Both the position numbers and the translations under genes were made by a program. Of a DNA stretch of 64,000 nt, positions 1 through 12,029 are shown one piece after another. Below the pieces are notes generated by a model. The model worked only from the letters and a program-made list of their open reading frames with translations, was not told where the DNA came from and searched no databases. Numbering within the stretch: the stretch's first letter is position 1; every line of letters starts with the position of its first letter. This DNA comes from Vibrio sp. YMD68 (GTDB lineage: Bacteria; Pseudomonadota; Gammaproteobacteria; Enterobacterales; Vibrionaceae): positions 434,001-498,000 of the forward strand of contig NZ_CP124614.1 in the NCBI RefSeq assembly GCF_029958905.1, given 5' to 3'.

Positions 1-2526
1 TTTTGCTAAATCTTCTTTATTTGCGGCTTGTTTTAACGCAGCTTGCCAATCAATGATAATGGTTTGGTTACTCGTTGTATCATCCGAACGCTTCGTATCG
101 GTCGCAAGCGGCGGGTTAATGTTGTTATCCGACAGGGAAATATCGAGTTTCTCTACGTCACTCTCTGAGGTGTTTGGATTCCAGTGAACCAAAACTTGTT
201 GCAACACGTGTTCTTCAATCGGTTTGGTTAAGTAATCATCCATACCGGCATTAAGTAGACGTTCTCTTTCTCCGGCCATTGCGTGGGCCGTGACGGCAAC
301 AACAGGTGTGTTGGCGTTGAGCTCAGTTTGTTTGATTTTATGGCATGCCGTGACGCCATCCATATGAGGCATTTGAATATCCATAAGCACGATATCAAAG
401 GCATGATTCTCTGCTTGCTGCACAGCATCTTTACCGTTGGTACAAGCGATAATACTTTCCACTCGCTCTTGCAGTAGCGCAGTAATCAGCTTCAAGTTCG
501 CGGGATTATCATCAACAGCCATGACTTTTAAGGGGAGCGTCTCATGGTAAGTCTGCTCTATGGCCGGTAACAGCGTGGGTGGTTGATTCGCTATCATCGT
601 TTGAAGGAGCTTTTTACGAGACAAAGGCTTAGTAATACATTGAACATCATGAGTTTGAATAAGATGATCGGCCAGGGCCAATTCGGTACTAGGCGTACCC
701 ACTATCACGTTAGGTGACACGGTCTTGGCTTTTTCTACCCATTCTGCAATGGTGTCCACAGCGGCATTTTTATTCGGTGCCAGATTGAGAATGACGTAAT
801 CATAGCGTTCATTTTCTTCAGGCATCGACGAGCGATAAGTGACAATTAAGCCTTCTTGAATCAGCGTTTGCTGGATCACCGAGGCTGCTTGCATGTTCGG
901 CTCAATGAGTAATAAATGCTGCTGTTCTAAGACCTTGGCATCGATGAGGGCGCTCAATGGCATATCGGTAGCATGAAGTCTCAAAGTAAACCAGAAGGTT
1001 GATCCTTGGTGCAGGCGGCTGGTTAGGCTGATTTCTCCTCCCATCTGACTCACCAGTTTCTGGGTAATAACCAAACCAAGCCCTGTACCGCCATAGCGAC
1101 GGGAAATACTCGCATCAGCTTGGCTAAAGGCTTGGAATAATTGCGCCTGTTGTCGTTCAGAGATACCGATACCCGTATCTTTGACCATAAACTGCAACTC
1201 AACCAAGTCGTCTTTTTGTGAACGAAGCTCAACACTGATATCGATATTGCCTCGTTCTGTAAATTTAATGGAGTTGCCAACCAGATTGGTCAGTACTTGC
1301 TGAATTCGCAGGGGATCGCCCACCAGACCAACGGGTATTTTAGGATCGATTTTGAGCGTCAGTTCTAAGCCTTTTTCGTGAGCCGATGTCGCCTGCAAGT
1401 TGACGACTTCTTCAAGGCTGTCTTGGAATTCAAATGGGATATTTTCGAGTGCCAGTTTTCCCGCTTCCAGTTTAGAAAAATCCAAAATATCATTGATAAT
1501 GCTCAACAGGTTATTGGCCGATTTTTCAATAGTCTGTAGGTAATCTGTTTGGCTGTTGGTTAACTGAGTTTTGAGCATCTGTCTAGTGAAACCAATAACA
1601 CCATTCAGCGGTGTTCTCAGTTCGTGGGACATATTGGCAAGAAACTCAGATTTTACTCGCGCCGCTTCTTGAGCCCGTTTCTTCGCAATATCTAACTCTA
1701 CGTTCTGAATTTCTAACTGTTCAAGTGTTTCTCGAAGATCAGACGTAGCCTGGTCAATGCTGTGCTGCATTTCACTGTGGTAGGCCGACAGGGATTCCGC
1801 CATGGCATTGATGCCATTTTTCAATGAGTCCAATTCACCGTGCATCTTACCTTCGATACGCACATCAATGTGTCCGCGTCGAATACGCTGAATCATATTT
1901 TTCATGTGCTCAATAGGGCGTGTCACATCGTGCATCAAGCGCATTGCAAAAATGGCAGAAAGCCCTAGCCCAAGCAGTAGAATTAAGACCGAAAGCAGGA
2001 TCTCTTGATATTGCTGAAGGCGCAAAGAAGAAAGATCCAGCTCGATAGCGATGTAACCGAATGCCTGGCTTTCCCCTTCCCCTTCCAATTCTGTCGCGAT
2101 GGCCAATCGTGATTCAGGCAAAATAGGGGTTCGCAAAATGAGAGAGTTATCACTCAGTAGTGAAGAGCTATGAAGAGGAATGATCTTATCTTTAGGGAAA
2201 GTCAGTGACTCAAAATTAGGGTGGAAATTTGACGTCACAAACAGCTCATGTTTTGCGTCAAAAACAGCAATACTGCGAACAAACTTGGAATTTTTTCGAT
2301 GAGAATAACTAATGAGACGTCGCACGGCCTCATGGCTTTGATTGCGCATGCCATCTTCACTGGCGATCGCCAAAGGTTCGATTATATTTAACCCAGATTG
2401 AATGACTTGCGTCTCGAGATCGTGGTAACGATTGAAAGAAAAGAAACTGCTGAGTAACAAGCCAATTATTAGGGTTGGCGCGAGAGTAAGAGTAATAACT
2501 CGCGCTCGTAAACCATATCTAGTCAT
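1..2526 (-). CDS. barA: Hybrid sensor histidine kinase BarA/VarS (3' end cut off by window)
   Basis: Tripartite membrane sensor kinase that feeds the UvrY/GacA-type response regulator and so the CsrA small-RNA pathway. Reading down the minus strand from ATG at 2526, about 842 codons are present. They show an N-terminal membrane segment (about residues 8-28), a periplasmic domain, a second membrane segment near 175-195, a HAMP linker, a coiled coil, then the H-box HELRTPLNG with the phosphoacceptor His. The ATPase motifs DTGIGI and GGTGLGL follow, then a degenerate receiver-like stretch and a true receiver with VLMDIQMPHMDG. E. coli BarA is about 918 residues, so the missing part should be mainly the C-terminal HPt domain, beyond coordinate 1. 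It is divergent from rlmD. BarA is the best match by architecture and by position next to relA; TorS/ArcB-type kinases are the alternatives but lack this N-terminal layout. Confidence 0.88.
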   Translation of the reverse strand, partial: MTRYGLRARVITLTLAPTLIIGLLLSSFFSFNRYHDLETQVIQSGLNIIEPLAIASEDGMRNQSHEAVRRLISYSHRKNSKFVRSIAVFDAKHELFVTSNFHPNFESLTFPKDKIIPLHSSSLLSDNSLILRTPILPESRLAIATELEGEGESQAFGYIAIELDLSSLRLQQYQEILLSVLILLLGLGLSAIFAMRLMHDVTRPIEHMKNMIQRIRRGHIDVRIEGKMHGELDSLKNGINAMAESLSAYHSEMQHSIDQATSDLRETLEQLEIQNVELDIAKKRAQEAARVKSEFLANMSHELRTPLNGVIGFTRQMLKTQLTNSQTDYLQTIEKSANNLLSIINDILDFSKLEAGKLALENIPFEFQDSLEEVVNLQATSAHEKGLELTLKIDPKIPVGLVGDPLRIQQVLTNLVGNSIKFTERGNIDISVELRSQKDDLVELQFMVKDTGIGISERQQAQLFQAFSQADASISRRYGGTGLGLVITQKLVSQMGGEISLTSRLHQGSTFWFTLRLHATDMPLSALIDAKVLEQQHLLLIEPNMQAASVIQQTLIQEGLIVTYRSSMPEENERYDYVILNLAPNKNAAVDTIAEWVEKAKTVSPNVIVGTPSTELALADHLIQTHDVQCITKPLSRKKLLQTMIANQPPTLLPAIEQTYHETLPLKVMAVDDNPANLKLITALLQERVESIIACTNGKDAVQQAENHAFDIVLMDIQMPHMDGVTACHKIKQTELNANTPVVAVTAHAMAGERERLLNAGMDDYLTKPIEEHVLQQVLVHWNPNTSESDVEKLDISLSDNNINPPLATDTKRSDDTTSNQTIIIDWQAALKQAANKEDLAK

Positions 2527-2579
2527 TATTATCTAAACATCGCGGGTTGGATATGGGAAAATAACCCGCAAAGCGAATT

Positions 2580-2603
2580 ATTAAGCTAATTTGCTAGCTT
2601 AAT
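2580..2603. repeat. 24-bp perfect inverted repeat between barA and rlmD
   Basis: Arms ATTAAGCTA (2580-2588) and TAGCTTAAT (2595-2603) are exact reverse complements around a 6-bp centre. It lies about 55 bp upstream of the barA start and 90 bp upstream of rlmD. No T-run follows on either side, so it does not look like a terminator. It could be an operator for the divergent pair, which is inference only. Confidence 0.5.
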
Positions 2604-2693
2604 CAAGTCGACACCATTCGACAATATGCCCAGTGAGAAATAGTGATGCTGGGGGTAAATTAATCAGCAATAACGACTTTGGGCACTTAGAGC

Positions 2694-4010
2694 ATGGCAC
2701 GTTTTTTCCAACCAAAAAAGAAAACTCAAATAGAAACAAAACATCAGTCAGTATTGGTTGAAAAGCTCGATAACCTCGGCTCGGGAATCGCTCACTTCAA
2801 TAAAAAGCCTGTTTTTATCGATCAAGCGTTGCCAGGTGAAAAAGTCGTGGTTCAGCTGACGGAAAGTAAAAGTAAATTTGCTCGAGCCCAATTGATAAAA
2901 GTCCTTGAGCCTAGCGCTCAGCGTGTGGATCCATTTTGTTCTTACTATAAAGAGTGCGGCGGTTGTAACTTACAGCACTTAGAACATTCAGCGCAGCGTG
3001 ACTATAAGCAGCAGTCACTTAGCCAACTCATGAGTAAATTTGCAGGACAAAAACTGGCTTTATCTCCAATGCTTTCTGCTGATGACAAAGGGTATCGACG
3101 CCGTGCACGAATCAGCGTATTTGTGGACAAAAAAACGCGAAAACTTCAGTTTGGTTTTAGAAAAAAACAGAGTAAACAGATCGTGAATATCGACCACTGT
3201 GGAGTGCTTGAACCTTCGTTAAGTGCATTGCTGCCAGAGCTGAAATTACTCCTTTCTCAGTTTAAAAAGCCAGAAACATTAGGGCATGTCGAATTGGTCA
3301 AGGCGGATAATGGCATCGTATTGGTATTGCGCCATCTCCAACCGTTAGCAGAAAAGGATAGCCATGCTTTGACTGAACTCGCGAAGCGACATCACGCGAC
3401 TCTGTACTTAATGCCAAGTAATGATCAGTTGGATTTAGTCTCAGGTGAGCCGGCTTATTACCAGGATGCAGGGGTTAAGATGTCTTTTATGCCTAATCAC
3501 TTTATTCAGGTAAACCAAGACGTGAATGCCCAAATGGTTGAGCAAGCGATGGATTGGCTTGATCTTTCCAGCCAAGACAGAGTGCTCGACCTATTTTGTG
3601 GCTTGGGGAACTTTAGCTTACCCATTGCTCAGAAAGTGGATGCTGTGGTTGGGGTTGAAGGGGTTGAAGAGATGGTGGCTCAAGCGAGTAAAAACGCCAT
3701 GGACAATGGGCTGGATAATGCCCGTTTTTATCAAGCAAACTTAGAGCAGGATCTGATCACACAACCTTGGGCCGAAGAAAAATTTGATAAAGTCCTTCTT
3801 GACCCGGCCAGAGCAGGAGCGAGTGGGATCGTTGATCAAATTTCACAATTTGGCGCCCAATGCGTTGTTTATGTTTCTTGCAATCCTGCTACCCTTGCTA
3901 GGGATAGTCAGAGCTTACTTGAACAGGGCTATCAACTGACCAAATTAGGTGTGTTGGACATGTTTCCTCATACCAGTCATTTAGAGTCTATGGCTCTGTT
4001 TGAAAAATAG
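2694..4010 (+). CDS. rlmD: 23S rRNA (uracil-1939-C5)-methyltransferase RlmD
   Basis: SAM-dependent m5U methyltransferase acting on U1939 of 23S rRNA. The 438-residue protein matches the family length. It has an N-terminal TRAM-type RNA-binding domain (about 15-75), then an Fe-S cluster motif with cysteines in [15 protein letters not shown] and a fourth Cys in DHCGVLEP. The C-terminal Rossmann methyltransferase domain has [12 protein letters not shown] for SAM binding, [11 protein letters not shown] and the catalytic cysteine in [11 protein letters not shown]. The ATG at 2694 lies behind only a weak GAG-like ribosome site. It is followed 69 nt later by relA, as in other gammaproteobacteria, so the two are probably cotranscribed. 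Confidence 0.95.
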   Translation: MARFFQPKKKTQIETKHQSVLVEKLDNLGSGIAHFNKKPVFIDQALPGEKVVVQLTESKSKFARAQLIKVLEPSAQRVDPFCSYYKECGGCNLQHLEHSAQRDYKQQSLSQLMSKFAGQKLALSPMLSADDKGYRRRARISVFVDKKTRKLQFGFRKKQSKQIVNIDHCGVLEPSLSALLPELKLLLSQFKKPETLGHVELVKADNGIVLVLRHLQPLAEKDSHALTELAKRHHATLYLMPSNDQLDLVSGEPAYYQDAGVKMSFMPNHFIQVNQDVNAQMVEQAMDWLDLSSQDRVLDLFCGLGNFSLPIAQKVDAVVGVEGVEEMVAQASKNAMDNGLDNARFYQANLEQDLITQPWAEEKFDKVLLDPARAGASGIVDQISQFGAQCVVYVSCNPATLARDSQSLLEQGYQLTKLGVLDMFPHTSHLESMALFEK

Positions 4011-4079
4011 AACCAATCAACAAGAACTAATCACCAAAAGATCAGTCGAAAACATAATAATATTTTCTAGGATGAAAAG

Positions 4080-6302
4080 ATGGTTGCGGTAAGAAGCGCG
4101 CATTTAAACCCAAACGAGCAGTTTGATTTAGATAACTGGGTGGCTAGCCTAGGACAAGACAAGAATATTACCAAGCGACTTAAAGAAGTTTACCGCCATT
4201 GTGAAACCGTGGTGGAAGGTCGTGAAGATGCGCAGTTGCTATTATGGCGCGGGCGTGAAATGAACGAAATTTTAGTGACTTTGTCGATGGACAAGGCCAC
4301 GTTAGTCGCTGCCCAGCTTTTCCCGTTAGTGTCGGCTGGTGCCTTTGAACGTGAACTCTTTGAAGAGAGTTACGGTAAAGAGACGATTAAGCTGATTGAT
4401 GGCGTTGAAGAAATGGCCGCTCTTGGTCAGTTGAACGTGACACTTGAAGGCAGTGCCGCTTCCAACCAGGTTGATAATGTTCGGCGGATGTTACTGGCGA
4501 TGGTCGACGATTTTCGTTGTGTCGTTATCAAACTGGCAGAGCGAATTTGTAATCTTATTGAAGTCAAAAAAGCCCCGGATGACGTGCGTAGAGCGGCAGC
4601 AAAAGAGTGTGCCAACATTTACGCGCCATTGGCGAACCGGCTGGGGATCGGCCAGCTAAAGTGGGAAATTGAAGATTATGCTTTCCGTTACCAGCAGCCC
4701 GAAACGTACAAACAAATTGCCAAACAACTGTCGGAACGTCGCATTGTCCGTGAGCAGTACATCACTGATTTTGTTGATGACTTAACGTCTGAAATGACGG
4801 TGTCTAGCATCAATGCTGAAGTCAGTGGCCGACCTAAACATATTTACAGCATTTGGCGGAAAATGCAGAAAAAGAGCTTAGAGTTCGATGAGCTTTTTGA
4901 TGTTCGCGCCGTGCGAATCATTGCCGATCAATTGCAAGATTGTTACGCCGCATTGGGTGTTGTCCATACGAAATACAAACACCTTCCTAGTGAGTTTGAT
5001 GACTATGTCGCCAACCCCAAACCCAATGGTTATCAGTCTATCCATACCGTCGTTTTGGGACCTGAAGGTAAAACCATAGAGATTCAGATCAGAACCAAAC
5101 AGATGCATGAAGATTCTGAGCTAGGTGTGGCGGCGCACTGGAAATACAAAGAGGGCGCGTCGACAGCTCGAAGCGGTTACGACGAAAAGATCACCTGGCT
5201 GCGTAAACTGATCGACTGGCAAGAAGAGATGTCAGATTCAGGTGAAATGCTGGATGAAGTTCGAAGCCAAGTTTTTGATGATCGCGTTTATGCCTTTACG
5301 CCTCGCGGAGATGTGGTTGATTTACCCATGGGGGCAACGCCACTGGATTTTGCCTACCACATTCACTCAATGGTTGGTCACCGTTGCATTGGTGCCAAAG
5401 TCGCGGGTCGTATTGTTCCATTTACCCATAAACTCACCATGGGTGATCAAGTAGAAATCATTACCCAGAAAGAACCTAACCCTTCTCGTGACTGGCTAAA
5501 CCCAACCTTAGGTTTTGTTCATTCGGGGCGGGCGCGCGCTAAGATCAATGCGTGGTTTAGAAAACAAAGCCGAGAGAAAAACCTAGAAGCAGGTAAAGAG
5601 ATTCTAGAGGCTGAATTAGCAAAGGTTGGTGCGACTCTAAAACATGCACAGGAATATGCCTTAAAACGGTTTAACGTCAATACAACCGATGAGCTTTACG
5701 CGGGTGTTGGCAGTGGCGATTTGCGGATTAATCAGGTGGTTAATCACATTAACGCATTAGTAAATAAGCCCACGGCAGAAGAAGAAGATCAACAAGCTCT
5801 GGAACGATTGCAAGAGGCAGAAAATAAACCGGTTGTGCACAGTCGTCCAAAGAAAGATGCGGTCGTTGTTGAGGGCGTTGATAACTTAATGACGCATTTA
5901 GCGCGTTGTTGTCAGCCTATTCCTGGGGATGACATTAAAGGGTATATCACTCAAGGCCGAGGTATTTCTGTTCACCGAGCTGACTGTGAGCAGCTGGCGG
6001 AGCTGAACCACCACGCACCAGAGCGTATTATCGATACAGTGTGGGGAAGTGGCTTTGTCGGATCTTACATCTTAACGGTACGCATTGAAGCGATGGAGCG
6101 AAGCGGATTATTGAAAGATATTACCTCGTTACTCGCGAACGAAAAAATCAAAGTCACCAGCATGAAGAGTCGCAGTGATTACAAGCGACAGCTTTCAATC
6201 ATGGATTTTGACTTAGAGCTGAGTAATATCGAGATTTTGGGCAGAGTCACACAGCGCGTAGAGCAATTGAAAGATGTGATGAGCGTGAAACGTCTAGGCT
6301 AA
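4080..6302 (+). CDS. relA: GTP pyrophosphokinase RelA, (p)ppGpp synthetase I
   Basis: Ribosome-associated synthetase that makes (p)ppGpp from GTP/GDP and ATP when uncharged tRNA is in the A site. The 740 residues match the family. The N-terminal pseudo-hydrolase domain lacks the HD motif that SpoT uses: the equivalent place reads F81-P82 in AQLFPLVSAG, so hydrolysis is expected to be absent. The synthetase domain shows GRPKHIYSIWRKM and NGYQSIHTVV. A TGS domain follows (about 395-460), then helical and zinc-finger regions with LARCCQPIPGDD, and a C-terminal ACT/RRM domain (about 665-740). The start has an AGGA ribosome site 7-10 nt upstream. A terminator hairpin lies about 70 nt after the stop. 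Confidence 0.97.
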   Translation: MVAVRSAHLNPNEQFDLDNWVASLGQDKNITKRLKEVYRHCETVVEGREDAQLLLWRGREMNEILVTLSMDKATLVAAQLFPLVSAGAFERELFEESYGKETIKLIDGVEEMAALGQLNVTLEGSAASNQVDNVRRMLLAMVDDFRCVVIKLAERICNLIEVKKAPDDVRRAAAKECANIYAPLANRLGIGQLKWEIEDYAFRYQQPETYKQIAKQLSERRIVREQYITDFVDDLTSEMTVSSINAEVSGRPKHIYSIWRKMQKKSLEFDELFDVRAVRIIADQLQDCYAALGVVHTKYKHLPSEFDDYVANPKPNGYQSIHTVVLGPEGKTIEIQIRTKQMHEDSELGVAAHWKYKEGASTARSGYDEKITWLRKLIDWQEEMSDSGEMLDEVRSQVFDDRVYAFTPRGDVVDLPMGATPLDFAYHIHSMVGHRCIGAKVAGRIVPFTHKLTMGDQVEIITQKEPNPSRDWLNPTLGFVHSGRARAKINAWFRKQSREKNLEAGKEILEAELAKVGATLKHAQEYALKRFNVNTTDELYAGVGSGDLRINQVVNHINALVNKPTAEEEDQQALERLQEAENKPVVHSRPKKDAVVVEGVDNLMTHLARCCQPIPGDDIKGYITQGRGISVHRADCEQLAELNHHAPERIIDTVWGSGFVGSYILTVRIEAMERSGLLKDITSLLANEKIKVTSMKSRSDYKRQLSIMDFDLELSNIEILGRVTQRVEQLKDVMSVKRLG

Positions 6303-6373
6303 TTTTTACGCTGTATTTAGCACCTTAACTGCGCTAGCGATCGAGTAAAAAATATCAGAGACAATAATGGAAT

Positions 6374-6405
6374 AAAGGTGAGTGGTTTTGGCTGCTCACC
6401 TTTTT
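6374..6405 (+). terminator. Intrinsic terminator after relA
   Basis: The arms AAAGGTGAG (6374-6382) and CTCACCTTT (6395-6403) form a 9-bp stem with a 12-nt loop and then a T5 run (6401-6405). It ends 19 nt before the mazG start codon, so it sits inside or at the edge of any mazG leader. Confidence 0.75.
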
Positions 6406-6424
6406 GTTTAGAGGAATAAGAGAA

Positions 6425-7285
6425 ATGAGTCATCCAATTGAACAGTTAGAACAAATAATGGCGACGCTACGTGATCCTGACAATGGTTGCCCTTGGGATC
6501 AAAAGCAAACCTTCGACACCATTATTCCTCACACCATAGAAGAGACCTATGAAGTGGTGGATGCGATTCATAATCGAGACTGGCCAAATTTAAAAGAAGA
6601 ATTGGGTGATCTTCTGTTTCAAGTGATTTTCTATAGTCAAATAGCAAAAGAACAAGCGCTGTTTGATTTTTCAGATGTGGTGGAAACGGTGAATGAAAAG
6701 CTCACTCGTCGTCACCCACATGTATTTTCAGACGTTCAATTTGACAGCGAAGAAGCGATCAACGCCAATTGGGAGATTGAAAAAGCGAAAGAGAAAGCGA
6801 AAGAGAAAGCGGCCAAGAATCTAGATAGAGCGAAGAACCTCGACGGTGATGATCACCCGCAATGGGACAGCATTTTGGACGCTATCCCTAACTCGCTACC
6901 AGCTCTTCCTCGTGCGATTAAAATACAGAAAAAATGTGCTCAATTTGGTTTTGACTGGGACACGTTAGGGCCTGTTGTCGAAAAGGTCCATGAAGAGATT
7001 GAAGAGGTCATGGAAGAAGCGCTGCAAGTCGAAGTCGATGCAGAACGAGTAGAAAGTGAACTGGGTGATTTGCTCTTTGCGGTTGTGAATCTTTCTCGTC
7101 ATTTGGGGCAAAACCCTGAGTCGGCATTAAGCAAAGCAAACCTTAAATTCACCCGCCGTTTTCAGCAGATTGAAGGGCTGGTCAATCAAAAAAGCAAGAC
7201 GTTAACGGATTTCAATTTGAAGCAACTCGATGCGATGTGGGATGAAGTTAAGCGCTTGGAAAAGTTGAAGAAGAATCAAAAGTAA
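6425..7285 (+). CDS. mazG: Nucleoside triphosphate pyrophosphohydrolase MazG
   Basis: All-alpha NTP pyrophosphatase that cleaves (d)NTPs to NMP and PPi. In E. coli it limits MazEF and ppGpp-related toxicity and cleans non-canonical nucleotides. The 286 residues contain two tandem MazG folds with the metal-binding pattern EELGDLLFQ in the first and [14 protein letters not shown] in the second. I chose ATG at 6425 because GAGGAATAAGAGA lies directly upstream and the protein then begins MSHPIEQL, as in homologues; an upstream in-frame ATG at 6404 falls in the terminator. It is longer than the E. coli protein (263 residues), mainly through a charged linker containing a repeated KAKE unit. No toxin-antitoxin pair is adjacent, unlike in E. 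coli. Confidence 0.95.
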   Translation: MSHPIEQLEQIMATLRDPDNGCPWDQKQTFDTIIPHTIEETYEVVDAIHNRDWPNLKEELGDLLFQVIFYSQIAKEQALFDFSDVVETVNEKLTRRHPHVFSDVQFDSEEAINANWEIEKAKEKAKEKAAKNLDRAKNLDGDDHPQWDSILDAIPNSLPALPRAIKIQKKCAQFGFDWDTLGPVVEKVHEEIEEVMEEALQVEVDAERVESELGDLLFAVVNLSRHLGQNPESALSKANLKFTRRFQQIEGLVNQKSKTLTDFNLKQLDAMWDEVKRLEKLKKNQK

Positions 7286-7386
7286 ACCGTATTTTCTGTT
7301 TACTAGTGGTTAAAAGTTGACTCATTTTGAATATTGACTAACTTAAAAGTGGTTAAACAATTTGATTTGGAGCAAAAAATAAAAAA

Positions 7387-7408
7387 CCACAGTGTGATAG
7401 ATTTCACG

Positions 7409-7414
<6 letters not shown>
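7387..7414. promoter_or_regulatory. CRP-like palindrome upstream of pyrG
   Basis: The core TGTGA-TAGATT-TCACG (7393-7408) matches the CRP half-site consensus TGTGA-N6-TCACA at 9 of 10 bases and is extended by flanking CCACA and TGTGG. It is centred at about 7400, some 42 bp before the predicted start of transcription. Binding by CRP is inferred from the sequence only. Confidence 0.45.
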
Positions 7415-9133
<1,719 letters not shown>

Positions 9134-9141
9134 GATTTTGA

Positions 9142-10524
<1,383 letters not shown>

Positions 10525-10570
10525 TTCTACTCGGTTTTTAACCTAACGAATTATTCGCTTAAGGCTTTAA

Positions 10571-10600
10571 ACGCTTCACTTCGGTGAGGCGTTTTTTTTT
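10571..10600 (+). terminator. Intrinsic terminator after eno
   Basis: A 9-bp stem ACGCTTCAC / GTGAGGCGT with a stable TTCG tetraloop (10571-10592) is followed by a long T run. It lies 47 nt after the eno stop. Confidence 0.9.
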
Positions 10601-10729
10601 GCGTGTGACACATTCTTCAAACAGTGCACATTGCCATGTACGAAGGGTGAAACATGAATCAATACAGTGCCATCAGAGTGCTATGGGTCGTCATTGAATC
10701 AGAAACATGGCTTTAGAAATAGACTCTTT

Positions 10730-11941
10730 CTAGGTGAGTTCAATCGCTTCGATACGTCTCTTATCCATTTCAGCTCGGATGTCTTTGCCACTAAAACCAT
10801 CTGAAATAATATCTTGAACATTGACACTTAACGCCGCTTTATAAGCCGATTCAAAAATAGCCTTTTGAGGGTAATCAATATCTTCAAACCCTGTTCTTCC
10901 TCGGCTATCAGCCATGCAGCACAGTAAAATGTCATTGAGCCTTTCGGGCTTGCGCCATACATCAAATTTATTGAGTATTTTTAACTTGGTACTGGCTTTT
11001 AATTCATCTGCTCGATGAATGTTGGAATGCTGTTCACAGACAAGTACAGCCAACTCTTTAAACTCATTGGGTACACGAACTCGGTTACAGAGAGTCTTGA
11101 TCAGCTTGATTCCGGTATGGCAGTGCATTTTATGGCTAGGCCACTCTTTTTCTGGCGTTATTCCTTTGCCTAAATCATGGACTTGCGAAGCAAAGCGCAC
11201 CGGTAATGAAGGAGAGAGCAACGCCGCTTGTTGGGCCACCATCAAAGTATGTATGCCGGTGTCTATTTCCGGGTGCCACTTTTCTGGTTGTGGCACACCA
11301 AATAGGCGAGAAATTTCAGGAATGACAACGTTCAAAGCGCCACATTCTTGTAAAACGGAAAGAAACTCTTGAGGATTATTGGTCGATAGTGATTTATGCC
11401 ACTCTTGCCAAACGCGTTCTGCGGTTAACTGTTCCAGTTCACCTGAGGCACTGATGGTTTTCATCAGTGCCATGGTTTCAGGGGCAATGGAGAAATCAAG
11501 GTGTTTTAGTTTTGCGGCAAAACGAGCCACTCGAAGCACTCTGAGAGGATCTTCAGTAAAGGCATCAGAAACGTGACGTAAGATCCGCTGGTCTAAATCT
11601 TTTTGCCCGCCATAAGGGTCGATGTAGTTGCCTTGCTTATCTTGCGCAATGGCGTTGATGGTTAGGTCTCGCCGAAGAAGATCCTCTTCTAAAGTGACGT
11701 CAGCAGAGAAATAACACTCGAAGCCTTTGTAACCAGTACCTGTTTTTCGCTCTGTACGAGCAAGAGCGTGCTCTTGTTTTGTTTTAGGGTGGAGAAACAC
11801 GGGGAAATCTTTTCCAACGGCGCTAAACCCTTGAGCGAGCATTTCATGAGGGCTACTACCAACAACAACCCAGTCTTTGTCATAGACATCGATATTGAGT
11901 AATTGATCGCGGACAGCGCCACCGACTAAGTATACTTGCAC
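10730..11941 (-). CDS. cca: Multifunctional CCA protein (tRNA nucleotidyltransferase with HD domain)
   Basis: Adds or repairs the 3' CCA end of tRNA. The 403-residue protein begins with the class II nucleotidyltransferase signature GGAVRDQLL and the catalytic acidic pair in YDKDWVVVG, followed by RRDLTINAIA and the ERVWQEW recognition helix. A C-terminal HD phosphohydrolase domain (about 225-335) includes VHDLGKGIT, so phosphatase and cyclic phosphodiesterase activities like those of E. coli Cca are expected. The start codon is GTG (11941), with AAGGG 6 nt upstream. It is divergent from gspA and convergent with eno. Confidence 0.95.
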   Translation of the reverse strand: MQVYLVGGAVRDQLLNIDVYDKDWVVVGSSPHEMLAQGFSAVGKDFPVFLHPKTKQEHALARTERKTGTGYKGFECYFSADVTLEEDLLRRDLTINAIAQDKQGNYIDPYGGQKDLDQRILRHVSDAFTEDPLRVLRVARFAAKLKHLDFSIAPETMALMKTISASGELEQLTAERVWQEWHKSLSTNNPQEFLSVLQECGALNVVIPEISRLFGVPQPEKWHPEIDTGIHTLMVAQQAALLSPSLPVRFASQVHDLGKGITPEKEWPSHKMHCHTGIKLIKTLCNRVRVPNEFKELAVLVCEQHSNIHRADELKASTKLKILNKFDVWRKPERLNDILLCCMADSRGRTGFEDIDYPQKAIFESAYKAALSVNVQDIISDGFSGKDIRAEMDKRRIEAIELT

Positions 11942-12029
11942 GTTAAACCCTTGAATGTTTTGTTTGCCATTGGCGTTTACTGTGAGTAATGGTACTTTCT
12001 TAACCCACTAAATTATAGAGATGAGAATG

